A DNA stretch of 64,000 nt from Gammaproteobacteria bacterium (lineage in GTDB: Bacteria; Pseudomonadota; Gammaproteobacteria; Burkholderiales; Rhodocyclaceae). The translations under genes and the position numbers were made by a program. Positions 14,904 to 23,525 of this stretch are shown piece after piece; positions within the stretch are counted from its first letter, which is position 1, and each line of letters begins with the position of its first letter. The notes under the pieces are model-generated. The model saw nothing but the letters and a program-made list of their open reading frames with translations, was not told the DNA's origin and did not search any database. The stretch covers positions 62,001 through 126,000 of the forward strand of contig JAHJPX010000006.1 of NCBI GenBank assembly GCA_018819515.1, in the 5' to 3' direction.

Positions 14904-15857
14904 TCACCCCTTGAGCGCGTCGAGGTACTTCTCGGCGTCGAGCGCCGCCTGGCAGCCGCTGGCCGCCGAAGTGACCGCCTGCTTGTAGATCATGTCCTGC
15001 ACGTCGCCAGCGGCGAATACGCCGGGAATGCTGGTCTGGGTGGCGTTGCCGGTGCGGCCGCCCTGTGTCACGATGTAACCCTTGTCCATTTCCAACTGGT
15101 CGACGAACAGGTCGGTGTTCGGCTTGTGGCCGATGGCGATGAAGACACCCATCAGCTTGATGTCCTCGGTCGCCCCGGTCTTGACGTTCTTGATGCGCAT
15201 GCCGGTGACGCCGGTCTTGTCGCCCAGCACCTCGTCCAGCGTCGAGTCCCACTTGATGGTGACCTTGCCGGCCTTTTCCTTCTCGAACAGGTGGTCCTGC
15301 ATGATCTTTTCGGCGCGGAACTTGTCGCGGCGATGCACGACCGTCACGTGGCTGGCGATGTTGGCCAGGTACAGCGCCTCCTCGACGGCTGTGTTGCCAC
15401 CGCCGATCACCGCGACCGCCTGGTTGCGATAGAAGAAGCCGTCGCAGGTGGCGCAGGCCGAGACGCCCTTACCGGAAAACGCCTCTTCGGAAGGCAGCCC
15501 GAGATATTGTGCCGAGGCGCCGGTGGCGATGATCAGCGCGTCGCAGGTGTATTCGCCGGCGTCGCCGACCAGCTTCATCGGCTTCTCCGTCAGTGTCGCG
15601 GTGTGGATGTGGTCGAAGATGATTTCGGTATTGAAGCGCTCGGCGTGCTTCTGGAAACGCGCCATCAGATCCGGTCCCTGAACGCCGTCGGCGTCGGCCG
15701 GCCAGTTGTCAACCTCGGTGGTCGTCATCAACTGTCCGCCCTGGGCCATGCCGGTGATCACGACCGGCTTGAGGTTGGCACGGGCGGCGTAGACGGCGGC
15801 GGTGTAGCCGGCCGGGCCGGAACCGAGGATGAGCAGGGGGCAGTGGCGGGTGGTCAT
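14904..15857 (-). CDS. trxB: thioredoxin-disulfide reductase
   Basis: TrxB passes electrons from NADPH through FAD and a redox disulfide to thioredoxin. The 317-residue product has the FAD motif LILGSGPAGYTAAVYAAR at the N-terminus, the active-site CATC (about residues 136-139, SACATCDGFF), the NADPH-binding GGGNTAVEEALYL and the C-terminal GVFAAGDVQD. The start is ATG 15857 (MTTRHCPLL) behind GGAAAC; a longer frame adds 12 residues with no family match. A -10 TATAAT on the minus strand at 15893-15898 fits its promoter. Confidence 0.97.
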   Translation of the reverse strand: MTTRHCPLLILGSGPAGYTAAVYAARANLKPVVITGMAQGGQLMTTTEVDNWPADADGVQGPDLMARFQKHAERFNTEIIFDHIHTATLTEKPMKLVGDAGEYTCDALIIATGASAQYLGLPSEEAFSGKGVSACATCDGFFYRNQAVAVIGGGNTAVEEALYLANIASHVTVVHRRDKFRAEKIMQDHLFEKEKAGKVTIKWDSTLDEVLGDKTGVTGMRIKNVKTGATEDIKLMGVFIAIGHKPNTDLFVDQLEMDKGYIVTQGGRTGNATQTSIPGVFAAGDVQDMIYKQAVTSAASGCQAALDAEKYLDALKG

Positions 15858-15892
15858 GGGACTGTTTCCATTGAAATCGGGTTTGGCCGCCA

Positions 15893-15898
15893 ATTATA
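15893..15898 (-). promoter_or_regulatory. -10 box of the trxB promoter
   Basis: The minus strand reads TATAAT 35 bp before the trxB ATG. No good -35 lies at the normal distance. The divergent ftsK gene starts 135 bp further on, and its own promoter is not obvious. Confidence 0.4.
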
Positions 15899-16032
15899 GA
15901 ACCGGCTCATTCGTCGTTCCCCGACAAGGCGTCACATCCCCGCATTAGCGTCGTAAAATTCGCCTTCCTCGCTGATTTGCGTGCCACGATAGGCACTAAA
16001 ATCAATATGTTACCGTTGGAGCCCCTATAGCC

Positions 16033-18333
16033 ATGGCCATTACCCCGGCCCAGCGGAGCGGTACCGTTCCGCTTCCCGAAAAAATCGCTGCCCTGGTGCA
16101 CGAAGTGCGCTGGCTCGTCGTCGGCGGCGTCGGACTTTATGTGGCACTGATCCTCTGGGGCTTCGATCCCGCGGACCCGGGCTGGTCGCATGCGGCCAGC
16201 GTCGAGAACATCGCCAATCCCGGCGGCCGCTTCGGCGCCTGGCTCGCCGACCTCCTGCTCTACGTCTTCGGCGTTTCCGCGTGGTGGTGGGTGGCATTGT
16301 TGTTCTTCCTGGTCGCCTGGGGTTATCAAAGGTTGCATCTTCTGTTCCGCGGCGATCGCCGGCCGCTGGCGATTGCGCTGGCCGGCTTCGTCGTGTTGCT
16401 GGTGGCCAGCAGCGGGCTGGAAACCATGCGCTTCTGGAGCGCCAAACTCGCTTTGCCGCTTGAACCGGGCGGTGTGCTCGGTCACGAGGTCGGCCGCATC
16501 GCGACATCCGTTCTCGGGTTTACCGGTGGCACGCTGCTCATGATTACCTTGTGGCTGGCCGGCGCGGCGTTGTTTTTGGGCATTTCCTGGTTGAAAGTCG
16601 CCGAGCGCCTGGGCGCCTTGCTGGAAGCGAGCTGGTTCGGCGCCATTGCGCTCTGGCAGAACTGGCAGGATCGCCGTTACGGCCGCGCCCTCGCCGAGCA
16701 GCGCGAAGCCAAAGTGGAGGATGTGCGGCGCAAGTTCGAAATCAAGCCGCCGGTCCGCATCGAATCGGTCGATCTGGAGATTCCGAAGGCGCCCAAGCTC
16801 GATGCGCGCAAGGAAAAGGAACGCCAGGTGCCGCTGTTCTTCGACGTGCCCGGCGGCGCGGTGCCGCCGCTGCATCTGCTTGACGAGCCCCGGCACGATC
16901 CGGAGGACCTGCCCGCCGCAGAGACGCTGGAATTCACCTCGCGCCTGATCGAGCGCAAGCTCGGCGACTTCGGCGTCGACGTGAAGGTGCTTTCGGCGCA
17001 CCCCGGCCCGGTGGTGACGCGCTACGAAATCGAGCCCGCGACCGGCATCAAGGGCGCGATGGTGGTGAACCTCGCCAAGGATCTCGCCCGCGCGCTGTCG
17101 CTGGTGAGCCTGCGCGTGATCGAGACCGTGCCCGGCAAGTCCTGCATGGCGCTGGAACTGCCCAATCCGCGCCGGCAGACGGTGCGGCTCGCCGAAATCA
17201 TCGGTTCCAAGGCCTACCACGACCTGCATTCGCCGCTGTCCATCTGCCTCGGCAAGGACATAGCTGGCGGGCCGGTGGTCGTCGACCTCGCGCGGATGCC
17301 GCACGTACTGGTGGCCGGCACCACGGGTTCGGGCAAGTCGGTCGCCCTCAACGCCATGATCCTGTCGCTGGTCTACAAGTCCGAGCCACGCGATGTGCGC
17401 ATGATCATGGTCGACCCGAAGATGCTCGAGCTTTCGATTTACGAAGGCATCCCGCATTTGCTGGCGCCCGTGGTCACCGACATGACCAAGGCCGCCAACG
17501 CGCTGCACTGGTGCGTCGGCGAAATGGAGCGGCGCTACAAGCTGATGTCGGCGCTGGGCGTGCGCAACCTCGCCGGCTACAACAACAAGATCCACGAAGC
17601 CGAAAAGGGCGGCGGGCACGTGCCCGATCCCTTCTCGCTGACGCCCGAAGCGCCCGAGCCGCTGACTACGATGCCGCACATCGTCGTCATCATCGACGAA
17701 CTGGCGGACCTGATGATGGTGGTCGGCAAGAAAGTCGAGGAACTCGTCGCGCGGCTGGCACAGAAGGCGCGCGCCGCCGGCATCCACCTGATCCTCGCGA
17801 CGCAGCGTCCGAGCGTCGACGTCATCACCGGCCTGATCAAGGCCAACATCCCGACGCGCATCGCCTTCCAGGTGTCATCGAAGATCGATTCGCGCACCAT
17901 CCTCGACCAGATGGGCGCCGAAGCGCTGCTCGGCCAGGGCGATATGCTCTACCTGCCGTCCGGCACCGGCCTGCCGGTGCGCGTGCATGGCGCGTTCGTC
18001 GCCGACGACGAAGTGCATCGCGTCGTCGATCACCTGCGCAAGGTCGGCAAGCCGGATTACATCGACGACGTGTTGTCGGCGCCGGCCGCCGACAACGGAG
18101 AAGTCAGTGGTGGTGGTACGCCGGACGATACCGAGTCCGACCCGATGTACGACCAGGCCGTGCAGATCGTGCTGCAAACGCGGCGGCCGTCGATTTCCCT
18201 GGTGCAGCGCCACCTGCGCATCGGCTACAACCGCGCCGCCCGGCTGATCGAGGGCATGGAGCGCGCCGGCCTGGTGTCGTCCATGAACGCCGCCGGCAAC
18301 CGCGAAGTCCTGACACCCGACGTCCGCGAATAG
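16033..18333 (+). CDS. ftsK: DNA translocase FtsK
   Basis: FtsK anchors at the division septum and pumps DNA to resolve chromosome dimers with XerCD. The 766-residue product has four or so N-terminal membrane spans (to about residue 190), a short linker, then the RecA-like motor with Walker A GTTGSGKS (about 429-436) and Walker B HIVVIIDELADLMM. A winged-helix gamma domain follows (DPMYDQAVQIVLQTRRPS), the part that reads the polar DNA signal. The linker is short, as in SpoIIIE-type proteins. A degenerate SRE copy lies just before the gamma domain (about residue 689, EVSGGGTP). Confidence 0.97.
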   Translation: MAITPAQRSGTVPLPEKIAALVHEVRWLVVGGVGLYVALILWGFDPADPGWSHAASVENIANPGGRFGAWLADLLLYVFGVSAWWWVALLFFLVAWGYQRLHLLFRGDRRPLAIALAGFVVLLVASSGLETMRFWSAKLALPLEPGGVLGHEVGRIATSVLGFTGGTLLMITLWLAGAALFLGISWLKVAERLGALLEASWFGAIALWQNWQDRRYGRALAEQREAKVEDVRRKFEIKPPVRIESVDLEIPKAPKLDARKEKERQVPLFFDVPGGAVPPLHLLDEPRHDPEDLPAAETLEFTSRLIERKLGDFGVDVKVLSAHPGPVVTRYEIEPATGIKGAMVVNLAKDLARALSLVSLRVIETVPGKSCMALELPNPRRQTVRLAEIIGSKAYHDLHSPLSICLGKDIAGGPVVVDLARMPHVLVAGTTGSGKSVALNAMILSLVYKSEPRDVRMIMVDPKMLELSIYEGIPHLLAPVVTDMTKAANALHWCVGEMERRYKLMSALGVRNLAGYNNKIHEAEKGGGHVPDPFSLTPEAPEPLTTMPHIVVIIDELADLMMVVGKKVEELVARLAQKARAAGIHLILATQRPSVDVITGLIKANIPTRIAFQVSSKIDSRTILDQMGAEALLGQGDMLYLPSGTGLPVRVHGAFVADDEVHRVVDHLRKVGKPDYIDDVLSAPAADNGEVSGGGTPDDTESDPMYDQAVQIVLQTRRPSISLVQRHLRIGYNRAARLIEGMERAGLVSSMNAAGNREVLTPDVRE
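18099..18123 (+). repeat. SRE copy 4 (degenerate), inside ftsK, sense
   Basis: AGAAGTCAGTGGTGG then TGGTACGCCG; about four changes from consensus. It is read as EVSGGGTP, in the flexible linker before the gamma domain. Confidence 0.55.
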
Positions 18334-18340
18334 GTCGTCG

Positions 18341-18426
18341 ACCGCAAAGTACGCAAAGCGCGCGAGGTAGTGCGAGATAATGCGCCCATGAAAAATTTCT
18401 CTGCTTGCCTTTGCGTCCTTTGCGGT
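18341..18426. repeat. 18-bp inverted repeat enclosing the lolA start
   Basis: ACCGCAAAGTACGCAAAG (18341-18358) and CTTTGCGTCCTTTGCGGT (18409-18426) are inverted copies with one mismatch, 50 bp apart. The right arm encodes part of the LolA signal peptide (LCVLCGG). Between them lie GAGATAATGCGCCC and the ATG. It looks like a small mobile or REP-like element that now forms the lolA 5' end. Confidence 0.75.
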
Positions 18427-19005
18427 GGGCTGGTTTCCGGTCTTGCACAAGCCTCGGGCATCGATGAGTTTCGCGCCTTCCTCAAGGCGACCCCGCACGC
18501 GCGCGGCAGCTTTTCGCAGACCGTCATCGCCAAGTCCGGACGCAAGCCGCAGGAATCGTCCGGCACCTTCGCCTTTTCCCGGCCCGGCAAGTTTCGCTGG
18601 AGCTACGAAAAACCGTACGAGCAACTGCTGGTCAGCGACGGCAAGAAACTCTGGAGCTACGACCCCGACCTGAACCAGGTCACCGTGCGCAAGCTTGGCG
18701 CGGCGCTCGGCGCCAGCCCGGCCGCGCTGCTCGCCGGCGACGACCTGGAAAACAACTTCACCCTGATCGACGCCGGTACGGCCGATGGCATGCAGTTTGT
18801 CGAGGCGGTGCCGGCATCGAAGGAAGGCGCCTTCGAGAGTGTGCGCATCGGCATGAAAGACCAGCTGCCGCGCGTGATGGAAGTGCACGACAACTTCGGA
18901 CAGACCACCGTATTGCGGTTGAAGCAGATCGAAGCCAACCCGTCGCTGCCCGCCGCCACCTTCCGCTTTACGCCGCCCAAGGGTGCCGACGTCGTCGGCG
19001 AGTAG
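18388..19005 (+). CDS. lolA: outer-membrane lipoprotein carrier protein LolA
   Basis: LolA takes lipoproteins from LolCDE and carries them across the periplasm to LolB. The 205-residue precursor starts with a signal peptide (FSACLCVLCGGLVSGLAQA) and continues with the LolA fold: RGSFSQTV, GTFAFSRPGKFRWSYEKPYEQLLVSDG and KLWSYDPDLNQVTVRK. The start is ATG 18388; a GTG/ATG frame at 18370 adds only MRDNAP. The coding sequence of the signal peptide is one arm of an inverted repeat. ftsK-lolA-rarA-serS is a common order in proteobacteria; here other genes separate lolA from rarA. Confidence 0.95.
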   Translation: MKNFSACLCVLCGGLVSGLAQASGIDEFRAFLKATPHARGSFSQTVIAKSGRKPQESSGTFAFSRPGKFRWSYEKPYEQLLVSDGKKLWSYDPDLNQVTVRKLGAALGASPAALLAGDDLENNFTLIDAGTADGMQFVEAVPASKEGAFESVRIGMKDQLPRVMEVHDNFGQTTVLRLKQIEANPSLPAATFRFTPPKGADVVGE

Positions 19006-19015
19006 CTTCTTCCGG

Positions 19016-19040
19016 AAAAGTCAGCTGTGGCGGGACGCCG
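19016..19040 (+). repeat. SRE copy 5, after the lolA stop codon
   Basis: AAAAGTCAGC, TGTGGCG, loop gga, CGCCG. It starts 11 nt after the lolA stop, in sense orientation, within a 52-bp convergent gap. Confidence 0.85.
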
Positions 19041-19057
19041 GTTCCGGCAAAAGCCTG

Positions 19058-20083
19058 CTAGCCATCGCCGCGCAGGATAGGCGCCAGGAATTCCGAGTCC
19101 TCGAATCCCTGTCCCCACCACGGTAATCGCGACGCCTGCCTGACGATGACCAGTCTGCGCGCCGGAATGACGTAGAGCTTTTGTCCACCCACGCCTGCCG
19201 CCTTGATGATGAGGTCGGGCGCACGAATCGCCTTCAGACGTGCGGTCGACTCCGCGGCGCTACCGCCGTCCGAGTTCACGCCGCCATTGCCGGGAAGCCA
19301 GAACGTCAGGCCGTAGCCGGGATTGACCGCGGTGCCGCGGAAGCACTGTGAAAGCAATTCGCGGTCGAGTACCTTTCGGTTTCCCCATCGGCCGCCATCG
19401 AGGATCAACTGCCCGTACTTCGCCCATTCCCTCGCCGTCTGGAACATGCCCGCCGGCATTCTCGGATTCCCGTCGGCGTTCGTTCGCCATGAATCCACCT
19501 TGAGCCCGATCGGATCGAAAACGCGGCGCGTCAGGTACCCGCGCACGTCTTCTCCGCCGGCCGCCAGCTTGCGCCGCATGATTTCGCCGAAGATCTGGAA
19601 CGGTACCGGGCCGTAGCGGAACGCTGTGCCCGGCGGCTCGCGCATCGGCGCCTTGATCGACGCGCCGTAGGTGGGAATCGACCCGTTTTCGCCGGCGTCG
19701 ATGCCACTGGTCAGGCTGAGCAACTGGCGTATCGTGATGGCTGACTTTTGCGCATCGTTTCGCCATTCGGCGATCGTCCGCGACACCGGCTCGTCGAGGC
19801 TGAGCAGGCCGTCCTCGGTCGCCGCCACCGCAATGGCGCATGAAAAGCTTTTGGTGCCGCTGTATAGACTGTGTGCGTCCGCAGCGGAGTATCCGGCGGC
19901 GTAGTCCTCGAACACGACCTTGCCGTCCTTCATTACCACCATCGACAAGCCGCGATGCGCGCGGGAATACGCCGCCGCGTCCCGGTAGGCCGCCGTTGCC
20001 GCGGCGGGTGCCGTCTCCGCGAAAACCGTCCCGACGAGCAGGAAGCCGGTTGCGGCAAGCAGGACTGCGATTTCGTTGCGCAT
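19058..20083 (-). CDS. secreted serine hydrolase, beta-lactamase/penicillin-binding fold
   Basis: The 341-residue product has a signal peptide (IAVLLAATGFLLVGTVFA). Its class C beta-lactamase-like domain carries the SxxK nucleophile motif in YSGTKSF and the family block ITIRQLLSLTSGID. The tyrosine motif is YGP rather than YxN, and the third motif is only loosely visible (GVGGQKLYV), so esterase or peptidase activity is as likely as a role on beta-lactams. Its ATG overlaps the stop of the upstream radical SAM gene (TGATG). An SRE copy is built into the codons for KSAITIRQ at residues 112-120. Confidence 0.85.
   Translation of the reverse strand: MRNEIAVLLAATGFLLVGTVFAETAPAAATAAYRDAAAYSRAHRGLSMVVMKDGKVVFEDYAAGYSAADAHSLYSGTKSFSCAIAVAATEDGLLSLDEPVSRTIAEWRNDAQKSAITIRQLLSLTSGIDAGENGSIPTYGASIKAPMREPPGTAFRYGPVPFQIFGEIMRRKLAAGGEDVRGYLTRRVFDPIGLKVDSWRTNADGNPRMPAGMFQTAREWAKYGQLILDGGRWGNRKVLDRELLSQCFRGTAVNPGYGLTFWLPGNGGVNSDGGSAAESTARLKAIRAPDLIIKAAGVGGQKLYVIPARRLVIVRQASRLPWWGQGFEDSEFLAPILRGDG
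19725..19749 (-). repeat. SRE copy 6, inside the serine hydrolase gene, sense
   Basis: Minus strand AAAAGTCAGCCAT then CACGATACGCCA. The left half is perfect and the stem is changed. The codons also encode the conserved ITIRQLL block of this protein family. Confidence 0.75.
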
Positions 20084-21444
20084 CACGAATAATCGAGGTG
20101 AGCGGTTCGCGCCCGCTTCAGGAACTTGCCGAACAGGCGAATCCGTTGCAGCATGCCGCGGGCGCCGAAACGGGCGAGCGTCGGGACGATCCGGTGGAAC
20201 GGGACGGCTTGGGTCCACAGTTTCGCGTATTCGGTGTAGAACTCCGGCAAGGGCAGCCGCGTCGGCAGCAGGCTGTGAACCATGTCAAACAGTTCCGGCT
20301 TGCGGCTGACAAGTTCCGCTTCACGTTGCGCGTAGAGCTCGGTACCGGGCAGCGGCGTCAGCACCGTGAAGGTGGCGTACTTGTGTTTCATCTGCCGCAC
20401 GTAGCGGAGGAGGCTTTGAAAGTCCTCGCGGCTGTAGTCCGGGTCGACCATGTACGACGCGTACATCATGATGCCCAGGTCGTCGAGAATCCGCACCGCC
20501 TGAACCTGCTGCGCCGAGGTGATACCTTTCTTCATCGCGTCGAGGCGCGCGTCGGAGTAGTCCTCCATTCCCACGAATACCTGCGACAAGCCGATCTTCG
20601 CCCACTTGGCGAACAACTCCGGGTGCTCGACGATGGTGTCGACCCGCCCGTACAGGAAGTAGTTCTTCTTGATCCCGGCATCGGCGATCAGGTCCGCCAG
20701 CCGGCTCATGCGCCTGACGTCGAGCATCGACTCGTCGTCGCAGAAGAAGACATTGGGCTCGGCGATGCTGCGGAGTTCCTCAACGACGGATTCCGGACTG
20801 CGCCGCAGATACTTGCCCCCCGTGATGGACCAGAGCGCGCAGAAGTTGCAGCGGGCTGTGCATCCCAGCGAGGTCCGGACCGACGCCAGCGGCTTGAACC
20901 ATTCGCTGAAATAGTAGCGCCGGTGAATCGCGGTCAGTGCCCGGTTGGGGAAGGGCAGTTCGTCGAGTGGCGGGTGAGGGCGCGGCGGGCCGAAGCGCAG
21001 GCCAGCGGGTCCCGGAACCGCCGTCCCGGGAATGCCGAGGAAGCCGTCGCCGGCCTCGATCGCGCGCACGATTTCGCGCAAGGCAAAAACACCCTCGCCG
21101 ATGACAACGACGTCGATGTCCGGGGTGTTGAAATCCTCGGGCCGCACCGTTGCATGATGTCCGCCGACGACGATCCTCAGTTCCGGAAACATCGCCTTCA
21201 GCCGCGTCGCGATGTCCTTGACGATGTTCAACTGGCTGGTATAGGCAGTCAGCCCGACGACCTGTGGCCGGAAGCCCCTGCAGGCGGCTTCGATGTCGGG
21301 CGTCAGCCGGGCATCCAGAATTTTCGCCACATGCCTGTCCAGTTCCAGCCCCGCGCCCAGATACTCCAGACCCAGCGGCTCGAACAGGAATATCTGATCG
21401 GACAGCGGGTCGCTGCTCGGCGGCTGGACGAGCAGAATTTTCAC
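20083..21444 (-). CDS. B12-binding radical SAM protein, HpnR-like
   Basis: The product (453 residues from GTG 21444) starts KILLVQPPSSDPLSDQ and has an N-terminal cobalamin-binding domain (VVGLTAYTSQLN, RIVVGGHHATVRPEDF, VVVIGEGV). A radical SAM core follows with C-x3-C-x2-C (SLGCTARCNFCALW) and a C-terminal extension. LFEPLGLEYLGAGLE and the YFSEWFKPLASVRTS block recall hopanoid C-3 methylase HpnR as I remember it. A methyltransferase acting on a lipid is therefore likely, but the exact product is inference. A longer TTG frame to 21483 is possible. It is coupled to the serine hydrolase gene by a TGATG overlap. Confidence 0.8.
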   Translation of the reverse strand: MKILLVQPPSSDPLSDQIFLFEPLGLEYLGAGLELDRHVAKILDARLTPDIEAACRGFRPQVVGLTAYTSQLNIVKDIATRLKAMFPELRIVVGGHHATVRPEDFNTPDIDVVVIGEGVFALREIVRAIEAGDGFLGIPGTAVPGPAGLRFGPPRPHPPLDELPFPNRALTAIHRRYYFSEWFKPLASVRTSLGCTARCNFCALWSITGGKYLRRSPESVVEELRSIAEPNVFFCDDESMLDVRRMSRLADLIADAGIKKNYFLYGRVDTIVEHPELFAKWAKIGLSQVFVGMEDYSDARLDAMKKGITSAQQVQAVRILDDLGIMMYASYMVDPDYSREDFQSLLRYVRQMKHKYATFTVLTPLPGTELYAQREAELVSRKPELFDMVHSLLPTRLPLPEFYTEYAKLWTQAVPFHRIVPTLARFGARGMLQRIRLFGKFLKRARTAHLDYS

Positions 21445-21660
21445 AACCCGGTCCCGTGTCGAGTCTTCCAGCGAATTCGACAACAGCGGAAATCAGGCCG
21501 GCCGTCGCGCATATGCCATCGGGGAAGCGGCTTCATGATGAATGGATTCTACCGCGCTTGTGTCGCAACATGCGCTTCAATAGCTTCATGCTGCGCGGCC
21601 GGGCTACGACATCGAGAAGCCAGAGGCATCGGACGCGGCGTTTCGTGGATGTACCAGCTA

Positions 21661-21686
21661 AAAAGTCAGCCGTGGCGGTACGCCAC
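21661..21686 (+). repeat. SRE copy 7, intergenic, 5' of rarA
   Basis: Consensus copy with perfect stem: AAAAGTCAGCC, GTGGCG, gta, CGCCAC. It lies 47 bp before the rarA ATG. The rest of the 288-nt gap after the radical SAM gene shows no gene that I can support. Confidence 0.92.
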
Positions 21687-21732
21687 TTCAGCGGGCACGC
21701 GCGAGTCGATGCGGGCAAGGTAGACTCCCGGA

Positions 21733-23046
21733 ATGTCAGATCTCTTTTCCACCACCGCCCACGCCCCGCTGGCCGAACTGCTGCGGCCGCAGATCCTCGA
21801 CGAGGTGATCGGCCAGGCGCACCTGCTTGGGCCGGGCAAGCCGCTGCGTCTGGCCTTCGAGTCGCGCACGCCGCATTCGATGATCCTCTGGGGGCCGCCG
21901 GGGGTGGGCAAGACCACGCTGGCGCGGTTGATGGCGGATGCGTTCGACGCCGAGTTCATCGCGCTGTCGGCGGTGTTTTCGGGCGTCAAGGATATCCGTG
22001 CGGCGGTGGAGCAGGCGGAGTTGACACTGGCGCAATCGGGCCGGCGCACGCTGCTGTTCGTCGACGAGGTCCATCGCTTCAACAAGGCGCAGCAGGACGC
22101 GTTCCTGCCCTTCGTCGAGCGCGGGCTGCTGACCTTCGTCGGTGCAACGACAGAGAACCCCTCGTTCGAGGTGAATTCCGCGCTGCTCTCCCGCGCTTCG
22201 GTGTATGTGCTGAAAAGCCTGACCGAGGACGAACTGGACCAGCTTTTCGAGCGGGCGCGCGAGCGGGCGTTTCCCGAGCTCGAATTCGACGCCGAAGCGA
22301 AGGAACGGCTGGTCGGCCACGCCGACGGCGACGCACGGCGGCTGCTGAACGTCCTCGAAACGCTGAAGACGGCAGCCTTGGCCGCCAAGCGGCGTACCGT
22401 CACGGCTGACTTTCTCGAAGAGACGCTGGCGCACGATCTGCGCCGCTTCGACAAGGGTGGCGACGCCTTCTACGACCAGATCTCGGCGCTGCACAAGTCG
22501 GTGCGTGGCTCGAATCCGGATGCGGCGCTGTACTGGTTCGTGCGCATGATCGATGGCGGCGCCGATCCGCTCTATCTGGCGCGGCGCATCATCCGCATGG
22601 CGACCGAGGACATCGGCCTGGCCGACCCGCGCGCGCTGCGCATCGCGCTCGACGCCTGGGAGACCTACGAGCGCATCGGCTCGCCGGAGGGCGAACTGGC
22701 GCTTTCCGAAGCGGTGCTCTACATGGCGGTGGCGCCGAAGTCGAACGCCACCTACGTCGCCTACAACGCGGCCCGCCGCTTCATCAGAGAGGACAAGAGC
22801 CGGCCGGTGCCCGAGCACTTGCGCAACGCGCCGACCAAACTGATGAAGGAACTGGGCTTCGGCGCCGAATATCGGTATGCGCACGACGAGCCGGAAGCCT
22901 ACGCGGCCGGCGAGAACTACTTCCCCGACGACATGCCGAAAGTGGCGTGGTACAAGCCGACGCCGCGCGGCCTGGAACAGAAGATATCGGAAAAGCTCGC
23001 GCACCTGCGCGAACTCGATGCGCGCGCCAAAGGCAAGAAGTCGTAA
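21733..23046 (+). CDS. rarA: replication-associated recombination protein RarA (MgsA), AAA ATPase
   Basis: RarA is a clamp-loader-like AAA+ ATPase that acts at stalled replication forks and binds SSB. The 437-residue product has LAELLRPQILDEVIGQAHLL, Walker A WGPPGVGKTTLARLMA, Walker B LLFVDEVHRFNKAQQDAFLP, sensor 1 VGATTENPSFEVN and the C-terminal tetramerisation part (KSNATYVAYNAARRF). The ATG is 9 nt after AGACTCCCGG. An SRE copy lies antisense at residues 220-227 (RRTVTADF), a position equivalent to the VLTPELL stretch of E. coli RarA. serS, its usual neighbour, lies about 480 bp downstream. Confidence 0.97.
   Translation: MSDLFSTTAHAPLAELLRPQILDEVIGQAHLLGPGKPLRLAFESRTPHSMILWGPPGVGKTTLARLMADAFDAEFIALSAVFSGVKDIRAAVEQAELTLAQSGRRTLLFVDEVHRFNKAQQDAFLPFVERGLLTFVGATTENPSFEVNSALLSRASVYVLKSLTEDELDQLFERARERAFPELEFDAEAKERLVGHADGDARRLLNVLETLKTAALAAKRRTVTADFLEETLAHDLRRFDKGGDAFYDQISALHKSVRGSNPDAALYWFVRMIDGGADPLYLARRIIRMATEDIGLADPRALRIALDAWETYERIGSPEGELALSEAVLYMAVAPKSNATYVAYNAARRFIREDKSRPVPEHLRNAPTKLMKELGFGAEYRYAHDEPEAYAAGENYFPDDMPKVAWYKPTPRGLEQKISEKLAHLRELDARAKGKKS
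22391..22415 (-). repeat. SRE copy 8, inside rarA, antisense
   Basis: Minus strand AGAAAGTCAGCC, GTGACG, gta, CGCCG. One stem base is changed on each side. It is read in the rarA frame as RRTVTADFL. Confidence 0.85.
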
Positions 23047-23049
23047 CGG

Positions 23050-23307
23050 CTACCCGGGATGGTTGGCACTGAACTGTCGCAGCGCGCGCCGCGCCAGCCG
23101 CAGCGTCTCTTGCTTGCCGCAGGTCCGGGCGTCGCACACGGCATCCTTGAGCAGGCAACGCAACACCTTGGCTCCGTCCTGCGACTGTGCCAGACAACAA
23201 GCCAGTTGCGCGGCGCTGGCAAAGGGCAGGTGCTCGTGTTCGGCGATCACCTCGACTTCATCGTCGGTGAGATTGCTGTAATCGATGCAGTCCCGAATCG
23301 AAATCAT
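23050..23307 (-). CDS. small conserved protein of unknown function
   Basis: The 85-residue product starts at ATG 23307 behind AGGAGCCACC. It opens with ISIRDCIDYSNLTDDEVEVIAEHE, then has four further cysteines (ACCLAQ, RCLLKDAVCDARTCGK) and a basic C-terminus. The regular cysteines suggest metal or disulfide binding. I recall similar small proteins in Rhodocyclales but know no function. It is convergent with rarA, and only three bases separate the stops. The long AT-rich stretch upstream should hold its promoter. Confidence 0.7.
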   Translation of the reverse strand: MISIRDCIDYSNLTDDEVEVIAEHEHLPFASAAQLACCLAQSQDGAKVLRCLLKDAVCDARTCGKQETLRLARRALRQFSANHPG

Positions 23308-23394
23308 GTGGTGGCTCCTGAGCCGATCGAGTTGCAAAATCAAGGCGGTCAAAAAAATACTACACGATTGCGCCTGAAAGTCATTAACAACTTA

Positions 23395-23422
23395 TTGATA
23401 AATCAGTATAAAATTTGATAAT
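23395..23422 (+). promoter_or_regulatory. probable promoter of serS in an AT-rich leader
   Basis: TTGATA and GATAAT are 16 bp apart. The region 23340-23425 is clearly richer in A and T than anything around it, and also holds tracts that could serve the divergent small gene. The leader to the serS ATG is about 100 nt. Confidence 0.45.
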
Positions 23423-23525
23423 CGTCACAGGTGGTGATCCGTACTTTTGCGGAAATTCATGGCCTTCGCGCGTATCTTTCGTTCCATTTCTAAGTCGCTG
23501 TCACAGTAATTCAAGGAAGTAATTC

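Noticed and set aside
15907..17787. 626-codon open frame on the minus strand over ftsK
   Set aside because: Longest antisense frame in the window, but ftsK is certain and this product has no domain.
19840..21723. 627-codon open frame on the plus strand over the hydrolase and radical SAM genes
   Set aside because: Antisense to two well-supported genes; no family pattern.
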